Shown: in pieces, positions 34,293-42,083 of the stretch | Layout of the letters: each line of letters begins with the position of its first letter | Position numbering within the stretch: position 1 is the first letter of the stretch | Assembly: GCF_000741785.1 (NCBI RefSeq) | Contig: NZ_JGZP01000023.1 | Coordinates: 1 to 54,596 of the forward strand | Reading direction: 5' to 3' | DNA length: 54,596 bases | From: Bifidobacterium stellenboschense | GTDB lineage: Bacteria; Actinomycetota; Actinomycetes; Actinomycetales; Bifidobacteriaceae | The notes under the pieces: model-generated | Databases searched by the model: none | Told to the model about the DNA's origin: nothing | Seen by the model: only the letters and a program-made list of their open reading frames with translations | Program-made: the position numbers and the translations under genes

Positions 34293-34349
34293 GCAGTTAC
34301 TAACACGTGTCAGTAACTGCTATTGTATGACGAACCCGGACAATGTCAA
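34293..34349 (-). promoter_or_regulatory. Promoter with operator for the MFS-B2/esterase unit
   Basis: On the minus strand: TTGACA (34349-34344), a 16-bp spacer and TACAAT (34327-34322), then the operator TTACTAACACGTGTCAGTAA (34297-34316). The symmetry extends outward to GCA/TGC (34293-34320). The layout is identical to the promoters at 28507 and 34369. Confidence 0.8.
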
Positions 34350-34368
34350 ATCGCCGGAAAACGGTCGT

Positions 34369-34418
34369 TTGACAATCTCCGCAATCACGGTATAGTGCAA
34401 GTAACACGAGTTAGTAAC
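34369..34418 (+). promoter_or_regulatory. Promoter with operator for the rhamnosidase 2 unit
   Basis: TTGACA (34369-34374), a 16-bp spacer and TATAGT (34391-34396), then GTAACACGAGTTAGTAAC (34401-34418), an operator variant with one intact right half. It repeats the second overlapping site at 28554-28571. Back to back with the minus-strand promoter. Confidence 0.8.
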
Positions 34419-34507
34419 CTGCTTGAAGGAGCGGGTGAACATCGCGGATAGGCATCAGACGTCAGGCAGCATCGACGAGGATCCATGCAAGGCAAAGGAG
34501 TGTTCGC

Positions 34508-37336
34508 ATGAAGGTATCGCAGATCAGGGTCAACGGCATCGACGGCCCGCTCGGATTCGACTACGGGACGCCGCGCTGTTCGTGGCTCGTCGAAGGCGCG
34601 TCGGACGAGACGATCGCCGCCACCCGCATCGAGGTGTCCGACAGCCCGGCCTTTTCGCATATCGTCCACACCGTGGAGTCCGCGCCGGGCTCTCCGCTCG
34701 ACTCCGCGGCCACTCCTCTCGACTTCCGTCTCGAGCCGCGCACCAGGTACCATGTGCGGGTCACGGCGACCGGCGCCGACGGGACTGCGGCCCGCGGCGA
34801 GGGATGGTTCGAGACCGGCAAGATGGACGAGCCGTGGGAAGGCCGCTGGATCACCCCGTCCGAAGAGGACAATCGCCGCGACGACGGCTACCACCCCGAA
34901 TTCGCCCGCGAATTCGCCGTCGACGGCCCCGTGGAACAGGCGAGGCTCTACATCTGCGGTCTGGGCCTGTTCGAGGCCGAACTCAACGGCCGCAAGGTGG
35001 GCGACGAGCACCTCACCCCGTACACCGGCGACTACGACCGCGAGGTGCAGTCCATCGCCTTCGACGTCACCGGCATGCTCGACGCCGCCCCCGGCGCGAC
35101 CAACACGCTCTCCGTCCGCCTCGGGAACGGCTGGTACAAGGGCCGCTTCGGCCTGGCCGGCAAGGAGCATCTGTACGGCGACTCCTTCAGGCTCGTCGCC
35201 GAACTGCGCATCCGCCGTTCCGACGGCACCGAAACCGTGATCGGCACCGATGCCGGCACCTGGCGCTACCGCGGCTCCGACACCACGTTCAGCGGCATCT
35301 ACGACGGCGAGACCCTCGACCGCACGCGCTGGGCCGGCGGGGACAATCCGTGGAAGCCGGCCGTGGAGACCTCCGTCGACGCGACGCTCACGGACCGGCT
35401 CAGCCTGCCCGTCACCGTGCACGAGATCCTGCCCGTGCGCGAGGTCGTCCATACGCCCGCCGGCGAGACCGTGCTCGACTTCGGCCAGAACTTCGCCGGC
35501 TGCGTCGCGTTCCGCTCCCATCTGCCCGCCGGCGTGCGCGTCACGCTCGATTTCGGCGAGATCCTGCAGCACGGCGACTTCTACAACGCCAACTACCGGT
35601 CCGCCAAGTCCCGGTTCGTGTACGTCTCCGACGGCCGCGAGGAGACGGTCGCCCCCTCGTTCACCTACTTCGGGTTCCGCTACGTGCGCGTCACCGGCTG
35701 GCCGGAGGGCACGCCCCTCGACCCGGCCGATTTCGAAGGCCGCGCCATGTACTCGGACCTGCGACGCACCGGCCGGATCGACACCGGCCGCGACGACGTC
35801 AACCGGCTGGTCTCCAACGCCCTGTGGGGCCAGCGCTCCAACTTCGTCGACCTGCCGACCGACTGCCCGCAGCGCGACGAGCGCCTCGGCTGGACCGGTG
35901 ACGCGCAGGTGTTCTGCGGCACGGCCAGCTATGCGATGGACACCGCCGCGTTCTACCGCAAGTTCCTGCACGACCTGCGCGGCGACCAGCGCAAGCTCGG
36001 CGGCGGCGTCCCCGGCGTCATCCCGATGCTCGACCCGCACGGCGCGGCGATCGGCGCCGTCTGGGGAGACGCGGCCACCTTCATGCCGACCATCCTGTTC
36101 GAACGCTACGCCGACAAGACGGCGCTGCGCGAGACCTACCCGATGATGCGCGACTGGATCGACTGGATCGCCGACAACGACCGCGAACGCGGCGCGAGGT
36201 ATCTGTTCGACTTCTGCCCGCAGCTCGGCGACTGGCTCGCCCTCAACGGGCGCACGCAGCAGAGCATGAAGGGCGGCACCGACGACTTCTTCATCAGCTC
36301 CTGCTACTGGGCCGAAAGCACGCGCATGACCGCCGACGCCGCGGCGATCCTCGGCCTCGACGATGACGAGCGCCGGTTCCGCGACCTGTACGGTCGCATC
36401 CGCGAAGCGGTGCTGCGCGAATACTACACGCCCACCGGCCGTCTGGCCATCGACACGCAGACCGGTTACGTGGTGGCCCTGTACAGCGGCATCTACCCGG
36501 ACAAGGACCGCCTCGTCGAGGCCTTCCGCGAACGGCTGTACAAGGACTGCTACCGGATCAGCGGCGGCTTCGTCGGCGCCCCGATCATGTGCCGCGTGAT
36601 GGCCGACAACGGCATGGGCGACGAGGCGATGAACCTGCTGCTCTCGCACGACTTCCCGGGCTGGATGCACTGCATCGACCTGGGCGCCACCACCATCTGG
36701 GAGCGCTGGAACTCGATGCTCGACGACGGCACGTGCAGCGGCACGATGATGAACTCGTTCAACCACTACGCCTTCGGCTCGGTCGTCGAATACCTGTACC
36801 GCAACGTCGCCGGCCTCACCGCGCTCGAGCCGGGCTTCCGCCGCGCCCGCATCGCGCCGATGCCCGACGCCCGCCTCGGCCATTGCCGCATGTCCTACGA
36901 CTCCGCGTACGGCCGCTACCGCAGCGAATGGGAGATCCTCGCCGACGGCGACCTGCATGTGACGGTCGAGGTGCCGTTCGGCTGCGAGGCCGAGGTCCGC
37001 CTGCCGTTCCATCCCGACGCCGCGGAAACGCCGGACGCGGGCGGCCGCACCGTCGTGACGGTCGGTGCGGGCGTGCACGGGTTCACGTACACACCGACGC
37101 GCGACATGCGCGCACGGTACTCGCGCTCGACGCTGTTCAAGCGCATGCTCGCCGACGACGAGGCGATGGCGATCATCGCCCGCGAAACCCCGATGCTCGC
37201 CCACATGCTCGTGAACGAGCATGACGAGGACTACCTGTGCGACAGCCTCGACACCCTGGGCGTCAAGTTCTTCATGGGCTTCGACGACGCCACCGTCGCA
37301 CGGCTGGCCGACGCCCTGCTCGCCCTGCGCGCGTGA
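34508..37336 (+). CDS. Alpha-L-rhamnosidase 2 (GH78) with C-terminal extension
   Basis: 942 aa, cytoplasmic (no signal peptide). The N-terminal Fn3-like segment is RVNGIDGPLGFDYGTPRCSWLVEG, then LYICGLGLFEAELNGRKVGDEHLTPYTGDYDREVQ (Bac_rhamnosid_N). VLDFGQNFAGCVAF marks the next beta domain. The catalytic barrel has DCPQRDERLGWTGD (general acid Glu, ~residue 460) and TTIWERWNSM (general base Glu, ~737). After the usual C-terminal beta domain (~870) there are ~70 extra residues, mostly helical (FKRMLADDEAMAIIARETPMLAHMLVNEH...), absent from rhamnosidase 1. AAAGGAG precedes the ATG. First gene of a unit with the MBL hydrolase and LacI genes. Confidence 0.95.
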   Translation: MKVSQIRVNGIDGPLGFDYGTPRCSWLVEGASDETIAATRIEVSDSPAFSHIVHTVESAPGSPLDSAATPLDFRLEPRTRYHVRVTATGADGTAARGEGWFETGKMDEPWEGRWITPSEEDNRRDDGYHPEFAREFAVDGPVEQARLYICGLGLFEAELNGRKVGDEHLTPYTGDYDREVQSIAFDVTGMLDAAPGATNTLSVRLGNGWYKGRFGLAGKEHLYGDSFRLVAELRIRRSDGTETVIGTDAGTWRYRGSDTTFSGIYDGETLDRTRWAGGDNPWKPAVETSVDATLTDRLSLPVTVHEILPVREVVHTPAGETVLDFGQNFAGCVAFRSHLPAGVRVTLDFGEILQHGDFYNANYRSAKSRFVYVSDGREETVAPSFTYFGFRYVRVTGWPEGTPLDPADFEGRAMYSDLRRTGRIDTGRDDVNRLVSNALWGQRSNFVDLPTDCPQRDERLGWTGDAQVFCGTASYAMDTAAFYRKFLHDLRGDQRKLGGGVPGVIPMLDPHGAAIGAVWGDAATFMPTILFERYADKTALRETYPMMRDWIDWIADNDRERGARYLFDFCPQLGDWLALNGRTQQSMKGGTDDFFISSCYWAESTRMTADAAAILGLDDDERRFRDLYGRIREAVLREYYTPTGRLAIDTQTGYVVALYSGIYPDKDRLVEAFRERLYKDCYRISGGFVGAPIMCRVMADNGMGDEAMNLLLSHDFPGWMHCIDLGATTIWERWNSMLDDGTCSGTMMNSFNHYAFGSVVEYLYRNVAGLTALEPGFRRARIAPMPDARLGHCRMSYDSAYGRYRSEWEILADGDLHVTVEVPFGCEAEVRLPFHPDAAETPDAGGRTVVTVGAGVHGFTYTPTRDMRARYSRSTLFKRMLADDEAMAIIARETPMLAHMLVNEHDEDYLCDSLDTLGVKFFMGFDDATVARLADALLALRA

Positions 37337-37373
37337 ACGGCGACGGAAGGAAAGCGGAAAGGAAACGGAAACC

Positions 37374-38207
37374 ATGGAATTCTGGACCACGAAACACGTC
37401 GCCGGCCACGTCACCGCATGCGTCAGCGCGAACGGCGAGATCGCCTACCTCGTCGAAGGTTCCAGGCGCGCCGCGCTCATCGACGCGGGCCCCGGCGCCG
37501 GGCACCTCGAACGGGTCGTCGCGCGCTTGACCGACAAGCCGGTCACCGTGCTGCTCACGCACGGCCACGTCGACCACGCGATGGGAGCCCCAGCCTTCGA
37601 CGACGTGTACATGAACCCCGCCGACCGCGACCTGTACCGCCGCCATTCCCCGCTCGCCGAACGGCGCGAATACCTGCGTATGGGGCTCGGCGACCGGTTC
37701 GACGCCGACTTCGCGGATCTCGAATACACCGAGCCCGCGCCCGACCGCGCGTTCGCGCCGCTCGAGGAGGGCATGTCGTTCGACTTGGGCGGCATCCACG
37801 TCGAACCGTACGCGTTCCCGGGGCACACCGCGGGCAGCATGGCGATCCTCCTGGTCGAGCCGCGCATCCTCATCACCGGCGACGCCTGCAACAACTCGAC
37901 CTTCCTGTTCGGCGAGGAGTCCGGCACGGTCGAGGGGTACCTCGCCTCGCTCGCCCGCCTGCGCTCGCTGCTCGCGGGCCGCTACGACCGCGTGCTCATC
38001 TCGCATCATCAGGCCGATGTGGATCCCGGCATCCTCGACTCCATGGCGGACGTGTGCCACGACGTGCTGTCCGGCCACGCGGACGACCTGCCGTTCTCGT
38101 TCATGGGGATGAGCGCGTGCATCGCCAAGGCGTGCACACCGCGGTTCGAACGCCTCGACGGCCGGGACGGCAACCTCGTCTACTCGAAGGCCAAGGTGCG
38201 CGGGTGA
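37374..38207 (+). CDS. Metallo-beta-lactamase-fold hydrolase
   Basis: 277 aa. The zinc motif THGHVDHAMG (~residues 61-70), AFPGHTAGSMAILL (~145) and ITGDACNN (~165), with ISHHQAD near the C-terminus, define the MBL fold. ATG 37374 follows an AAGGAAA-rich stretch; the longer frame from 37221 is just the end of the rhamnosidase gene in another frame. It begins 37 bp after rhamnosidase 2, so it is probably cotranscribed. Substrate unknown: a lactone or ester hydrolase acting on a product of glycoside breakdown would fit the neighbourhood, but nothing in the sequence proves it. Confidence 0.85.
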   Translation: MEFWTTKHVAGHVTACVSANGEIAYLVEGSRRAALIDAGPGAGHLERVVARLTDKPVTVLLTHGHVDHAMGAPAFDDVYMNPADRDLYRRHSPLAERREYLRMGLGDRFDADFADLEYTEPAPDRAFAPLEEGMSFDLGGIHVEPYAFPGHTAGSMAILLVEPRILITGDACNNSTFLFGEESGTVEGYLASLARLRSLLAGRYDRVLISHHQADVDPGILDSMADVCHDVLSGHADDLPFSFMGMSACIAKACTPRFERLDGRDGNLVYSKAKVRG

Positions 38208-38358
38208 GGCGGCCGGGGCCGCGTGAGGCGCCCGCCGCCCGTCCCGGCCCCGGGCCCGCGTCCCCGTGTCCCGCGGCCCATACCGCGTCCCGGCGGTAGA
38301 ATGTTGCCCCGGAACGGACACGACGGGCCGGTCCGCCGGTCCTCGGAAAGGAGCTCCC

Positions 38359-39411
38359 ATGGCCAACAAGCGCGTGAAAGCACAGGACGTCGCCAACCTC
38401 GCCGGCGTCTCGCGCACCACGGTGAGCTTCGTGCTCAACAACCGCAGTGACTCCATCCCCGAGGCGACCCGGCAGCGTGTGCTCGACGCGGCCCGCAAAC
38501 TCGGATACGTCCCCTCGGCGGCGGCCCGCACCCTGCGCGCCGGCGGCAACAACATCGTGCTGGTGCTCACCCGTTACGTCGTGGCCTCCGAGGCGGGCGA
38601 CGAGATGCACAACGCGATCTCCGCGGGACTCGAACGATGCGGGCTGACCTGCCTGCTGTCGCGCTCCGCCGGCGACACGAGCCCGTTGAGCCGCATGCTT
38701 TCCGAGGTGCGCCCGTGCATCATCGTCTCGTTCTTCCCCATTTCGGACGACGACCGGCGCATGCTGGAACAGCTCGACATCCCCCTGCTGGAACTGGGGG
38801 AGGGGGCGTCGTCCCCGTCGGAGTTCTCGTACGCGAACCTGCAGCACCGGATCGGTTTCGCGCAGGCCGAATACCTGATCGGCCGGGGCTGCCGCGACCT
38901 CGTCTACGTCGTCGGCGACGATTCGCTGATCGAAGGCATCCACGAATACCGCTATCAGGGCGTGGCCGAGGCCGTCGCCCGGCATGCGAGGGTGGGGCTC
39001 GCCGGCCGGGTCAACGTCGACGCGGATTCGGGCGAGGGGTTCCTCGGACTGGACGAGGGCATGCCCGACGGCGTCGACGGCGTGTGCGCGTTCAACGACA
39101 CCGTGGCGGCCGCCGTGCTCGCGTGGGCGGGCAGGCGCGGCGTCGACGTGCCCGGCGACCTGCGCGTAATCGGCGTGGACAACCTGCGTTTCGGCATGTT
39201 CCTCGACCCGCCGCTCACCAGCGTCGCCATCGACGCCGACGAAGGCTGGAGCGACGCCGTGGTCGCCGCGGTGCTCGACCGGCTCGGGCGTGCGCCGGCC
39301 GGCGACGGGGCCGAGGGGTCGTCCGCCGACGCGGCGGGTCGCGCCGATGACGCGGCCGGCGGCGGCTCGGGCGATTTCGGCATCCGCGTCGTCGCGCGAC
39401 GCAGCGCCTGA
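38359..39411 (+). CDS. LacI-family regulator of locus 2
   Basis: 350 aa from ATG 38359 (GGAAAGGAG upstream). N-terminal HTH and hinge: VKAQDVANLAGVSRTTVSFVLNNRSDSIPEATRQRVLDAARKLGYVPSAAARTLRAG. Effector-binding domain follows (IVSFFPISDDDRRMLEQLDIPLLELG; GVCAFNDTVAAAVLAWAGRRGVDVPGDLRVIGVDN). A Gly/Ala/Asp-rich insertion lies near the C-terminus. It sits downstream of rhamnosidase 2 and the MBL gene. It is the most likely reader of the ACACGTGT-centred operators at 28537, 34297 and 34401, since LacI sites usually have a central CG; this link is inference. Confidence 0.92.
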   Translation: MANKRVKAQDVANLAGVSRTTVSFVLNNRSDSIPEATRQRVLDAARKLGYVPSAAARTLRAGGNNIVLVLTRYVVASEAGDEMHNAISAGLERCGLTCLLSRSAGDTSPLSRMLSEVRPCIIVSFFPISDDDRRMLEQLDIPLLELGEGASSPSEFSYANLQHRIGFAQAEYLIGRGCRDLVYVVGDDSLIEGIHEYRYQGVAEAVARHARVGLAGRVNVDADSGEGFLGLDEGMPDGVDGVCAFNDTVAAAVLAWAGRRGVDVPGDLRVIGVDNLRFGMFLDPPLTSVAIDADEGWSDAVVAAVLDRLGRAPAGDGAEGSSADAAGRADDAAGGGSGDFGIRVVARRSA

Positions 39412-39421
39412 CACGCCGATT

Positions 39422-39486
39422 GTTGCATCTGCAACTGTTGTATGCGGAACGTATTATCATTCCCCCTGAAAGGTTGCATATGCAAC
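39422..39486. promoter_or_regulatory. Two operators upstream of the MarR gene
   Basis: GTTGCATCTGCAAC (39422-39435) and the perfect palindrome GTTGCATATGCAAC (39473-39486) are 51 bp apart, flanking a TATTAT -10-like box (39452-39457). The arrangement suggests autorepression of the MarR-ABC operon. Confidence 0.7.
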
Positions 39487-39567
39487 AAATCCATAGGTGA
39501 ACCCGCATCGGGCCCGGGCCGTTCCCGGTCGGATGCGGCACGAATCCGTGCAATGGGGTGGAAAGGT

Positions 39568-40152
39568 ATGGACAGTCACATCCTCAGCTTCGAGCTGAGG
39601 GCGCTGGTCAAGGCGATCAACCGCCATCTCGGCGAGACGATGCCCGAATCGGCGCGCATCGCCACGGGCGGCAACGCCCGCATCATCATGTTCCTCGCGC
39701 GCAACCGCGACAAGGACATCTACCAGCACACCATCGAACGCAAGTTCTGCATCACGCGGTCCACCGCCTCGCGCGTGCTCGCGCTGATGGAGAAGAAGGG
39801 CCTCATCGCCCGCGAATCGGTGGCGCACGACGCACGGCTCAAGAAGATCGTGCTCACCGCCAAGGCCGATTCCATCGTCGCCTGTCTCTCGGCGAACGGC
39901 GAACGGATGGAACGCCGCCTGGTGGAGGGGTTCACCGACGGGGAGCGGGCCGCCCTCATGGACTATGTGCTGCGCATGCGCGCGAACGTGGACGCGGCGC
40001 AGCGCGAGTTCGAAGAACGGTCGGCCGCCGGCATCCCGGACGGTGAGCCATGCGGGGACCTCGCCGGCGACCCCGGCGATTCCGATGACGTCCCGGTCGA
40101 GGGGACCGGCGACACGAACGATACGGACGATACGAAGGAGGAGAACGCATGA
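39568..40152 (+). CDS. MarR-family regulator of the ABC exporter
   Basis: 194 aa from ATG 39568; a start five codons earlier (39553) is possible, while the frame up to 39442 runs through the operators. Winged-helix core: ARIIMFLARNRDKDIYQHTIERKFCITRSTASRVLALMEKKGLIARESVAHDARLKKIVLTAKA (~residues 32-98). The C-terminal ~40 residues are acidic low complexity (DDVPVEGTGDTNDTDDTKEE). Its stop overlaps the ABC start (ATGA), indicating translational coupling. Such MarR-ABC-ABC operons usually respond to drugs or other toxic small molecules. Confidence 0.92.
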   Translation: MDSHILSFELRALVKAINRHLGETMPESARIATGGNARIIMFLARNRDKDIYQHTIERKFCITRSTASRVLALMEKKGLIARESVAHDARLKKIVLTAKADSIVACLSANGERMERRLVEGFTDGERAALMDYVLRMRANVDAAQREFEERSAAGIPDGEPCGDLAGDPGDSDDVPVEGTGDTNDTDDTKEENA

Positions 40153-42083
40153 GCGACAACACGACCGCCGCCGCGACACGCGACGCGGACGGCCTGACCG
40201 CCACCGAAGCGGCCATCATGAAGTCACGCGAGAAAAACGAACCCGACCGGCCGAAGCACATCATCCGCACGCTGGCCGGATCGATGCGCGAATACACGAA
40301 GGAAAGCTGGCTGGCGCCGCTGTTCGTGTTCATCGAGGCCATCCTGGAGATCGTGATCCCCACCGTCATGGCCTCCCTGATCGACCAGGGCATCACCGGC
40401 GGCAACATGAACGCCATCGTCAAATTCGGCCTGATCCTGCTGCTGTGCTCGCTGGTCTCGCTCGCCTGCGGCTTCCTCGCCGGCAAGTACGCGGCCATCG
40501 CCGCCGCCGGATTCGCGAAGAACCTGCGCCGCGACCAGTTCGAGAAGGTGCAGGCGTTCAGCTTCACCAACATCGACCGGTTCTCCACCGGCTCGATCAT
40601 CACGCGCCTGACCACCGACGTGACCAACCTGCAGATGGCCTACGGCATGATGGTCCGCATGGGCGTGCGCGCCCCGATCATGGTCGTCGTCGCGTGGATC
40701 TTCTCGTTCCGCATCTCGCCGTCCATCTCGCTCGTGTTCCTCGCCTGCGTGCCGATCCTCGCCATCGGCCTGTGCGGCCTCGCGGTGCTCGTCCACCCGG
40801 TGTTCGAGCGCGTGTTCCACACGTACGACGCGCTCAACAACGTCGTCGACGAGAACCTGCAGGGCATCCGCGTCGTCAAGTCGTACGACCGCGAATCCTA
40901 CGAGATTGACAAGTTCGGCCGCATCTCCCGGCGCATCTTCAAGGACTTCACCAAGGCCGAGCACATCATGAGCTTCAACAGCCCGATCATGATGTTCTGC
41001 ATCTACGCCTCGATGATCATGATCTCGTGGATGGGCGCGCAGCAGATCGTCACCTCCGGCAACAACGCGGCGCTGGGACTCACCACCGGCGACCTCACCG
41101 CCCTCGTCACCTACGCGATGCAGATCCTCATGGCCATGATGATGCTCTCCATGATCTTCGTCATGTGCATCATCTCCCAAGCCTCCGCCGAACGCATCTG
41201 CCAGGTGCTGCAGGAGGAAAGCACCGTCACCGACCCGGAGCATCCGGTCATGGACGTCAAGGACGGCTCCATCGAATTCGACCACGTCACTTTCCGCTAC
41301 TCCGCATCCTCCGAGAAGCCCGTGCTCGACGACATCAACCTGAGAATCGCCTCCGGCATGACCGTCGGCATCGTCGGCGGCACCGGCTCCGCCAAATCGA
41401 GCCTCGTGCAGCTCGTGCCCCGCCTCTACGACGTGAGCCAGGGCTCGCTCAAGGTCGGCGGACGCGACGTGCGCGACTACGACCTCGTCACCCTGCGCGA
41501 CCAGGTCGCCATGGTGCTCCAGAAGAACGTGCTCTTCTCCGGCACCATCACCGAGAACCTGCGCTGGGGCAACCCGGACGCCACCGACGAGGAGATCCGC
41601 CACGCCTGCGAGCTCGCGCAGGCCGACGGCTTCATCCAGGAGTTCCCCGACAAGTACGACACGTACATCGAACAGGGCGGCACCAACGTGTCCGGCGGCC
41701 AACGCCAGCGCCTGTGCATCGCCCGCGCCCTGCTCAAGAAGCCGAAGATCCTCATCCTCGACGACTCCACCAGCGCCGTCGACACGAAGACCGACAAACT
41801 GATCCGCGAGGCGTTCCACCACGAGATTCCCGACACCACGAAGATCATCATCGCCCAGCGCATCGCCTCCGTGCAGGAATCCGACATGATCCTCGTCATG
41901 GACAACGGCCGCATCATGGCCAAGGGCACGCACGACGAACTGCTTGAAACCTGCGATGAATACCGGTCCATCTACGAATCGCAGACCCGCAACACAGCCG
42001 CCGGCCAGGTCGAGCTCGAACGCGAGGCGGCCCAGCGCGCCGAGCACATGCAGCAGGCCGAACAGGAAGGAGAGAACCGATGA
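40149..42083 (+). CDS. ABC exporter half-transporter, degenerate ATPase site
   Basis: 644 aa: a membrane domain (~45-345), then an ATPase domain. Walker A reads VGGTGSAKSSL, with Ala in place of the third Gly of GxxGxGK(S/T). Signature VSGGQRQR. Walker B ILILDDSTSAVD has Asp instead of the catalytic Glu. This is the pattern of the non-consensus partner in heterodimeric exporters. The stop overlaps the start of the second subunit (ATGA). Probably exports drugs, lipids or phenolic compounds together with the next gene. Confidence 0.93.
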   Translation: MSDNTTAAATRDADGLTATEAAIMKSREKNEPDRPKHIIRTLAGSMREYTKESWLAPLFVFIEAILEIVIPTVMASLIDQGITGGNMNAIVKFGLILLLCSLVSLACGFLAGKYAAIAAAGFAKNLRRDQFEKVQAFSFTNIDRFSTGSIITRLTTDVTNLQMAYGMMVRMGVRAPIMVVVAWIFSFRISPSISLVFLACVPILAIGLCGLAVLVHPVFERVFHTYDALNNVVDENLQGIRVVKSYDRESYEIDKFGRISRRIFKDFTKAEHIMSFNSPIMMFCIYASMIMISWMGAQQIVTSGNNAALGLTTGDLTALVTYAMQILMAMMMLSMIFVMCIISQASAERICQVLQEESTVTDPEHPVMDVKDGSIEFDHVTFRYSASSEKPVLDDINLRIASGMTVGIVGGTGSAKSSLVQLVPRLYDVSQGSLKVGGRDVRDYDLVTLRDQVAMVLQKNVLFSGTITENLRWGNPDATDEEIRHACELAQADGFIQEFPDKYDTYIEQGGTNVSGGQRQRLCIARALLKKPKILILDDSTSAVDTKTDKLIREAFHHEIPDTTKIIIAQRIASVQESDMILVMDNGRIMAKGTHDELLETCDEYRSIYESQTRNTAAGQVELEREAAQRAEHMQQAEQEGENR

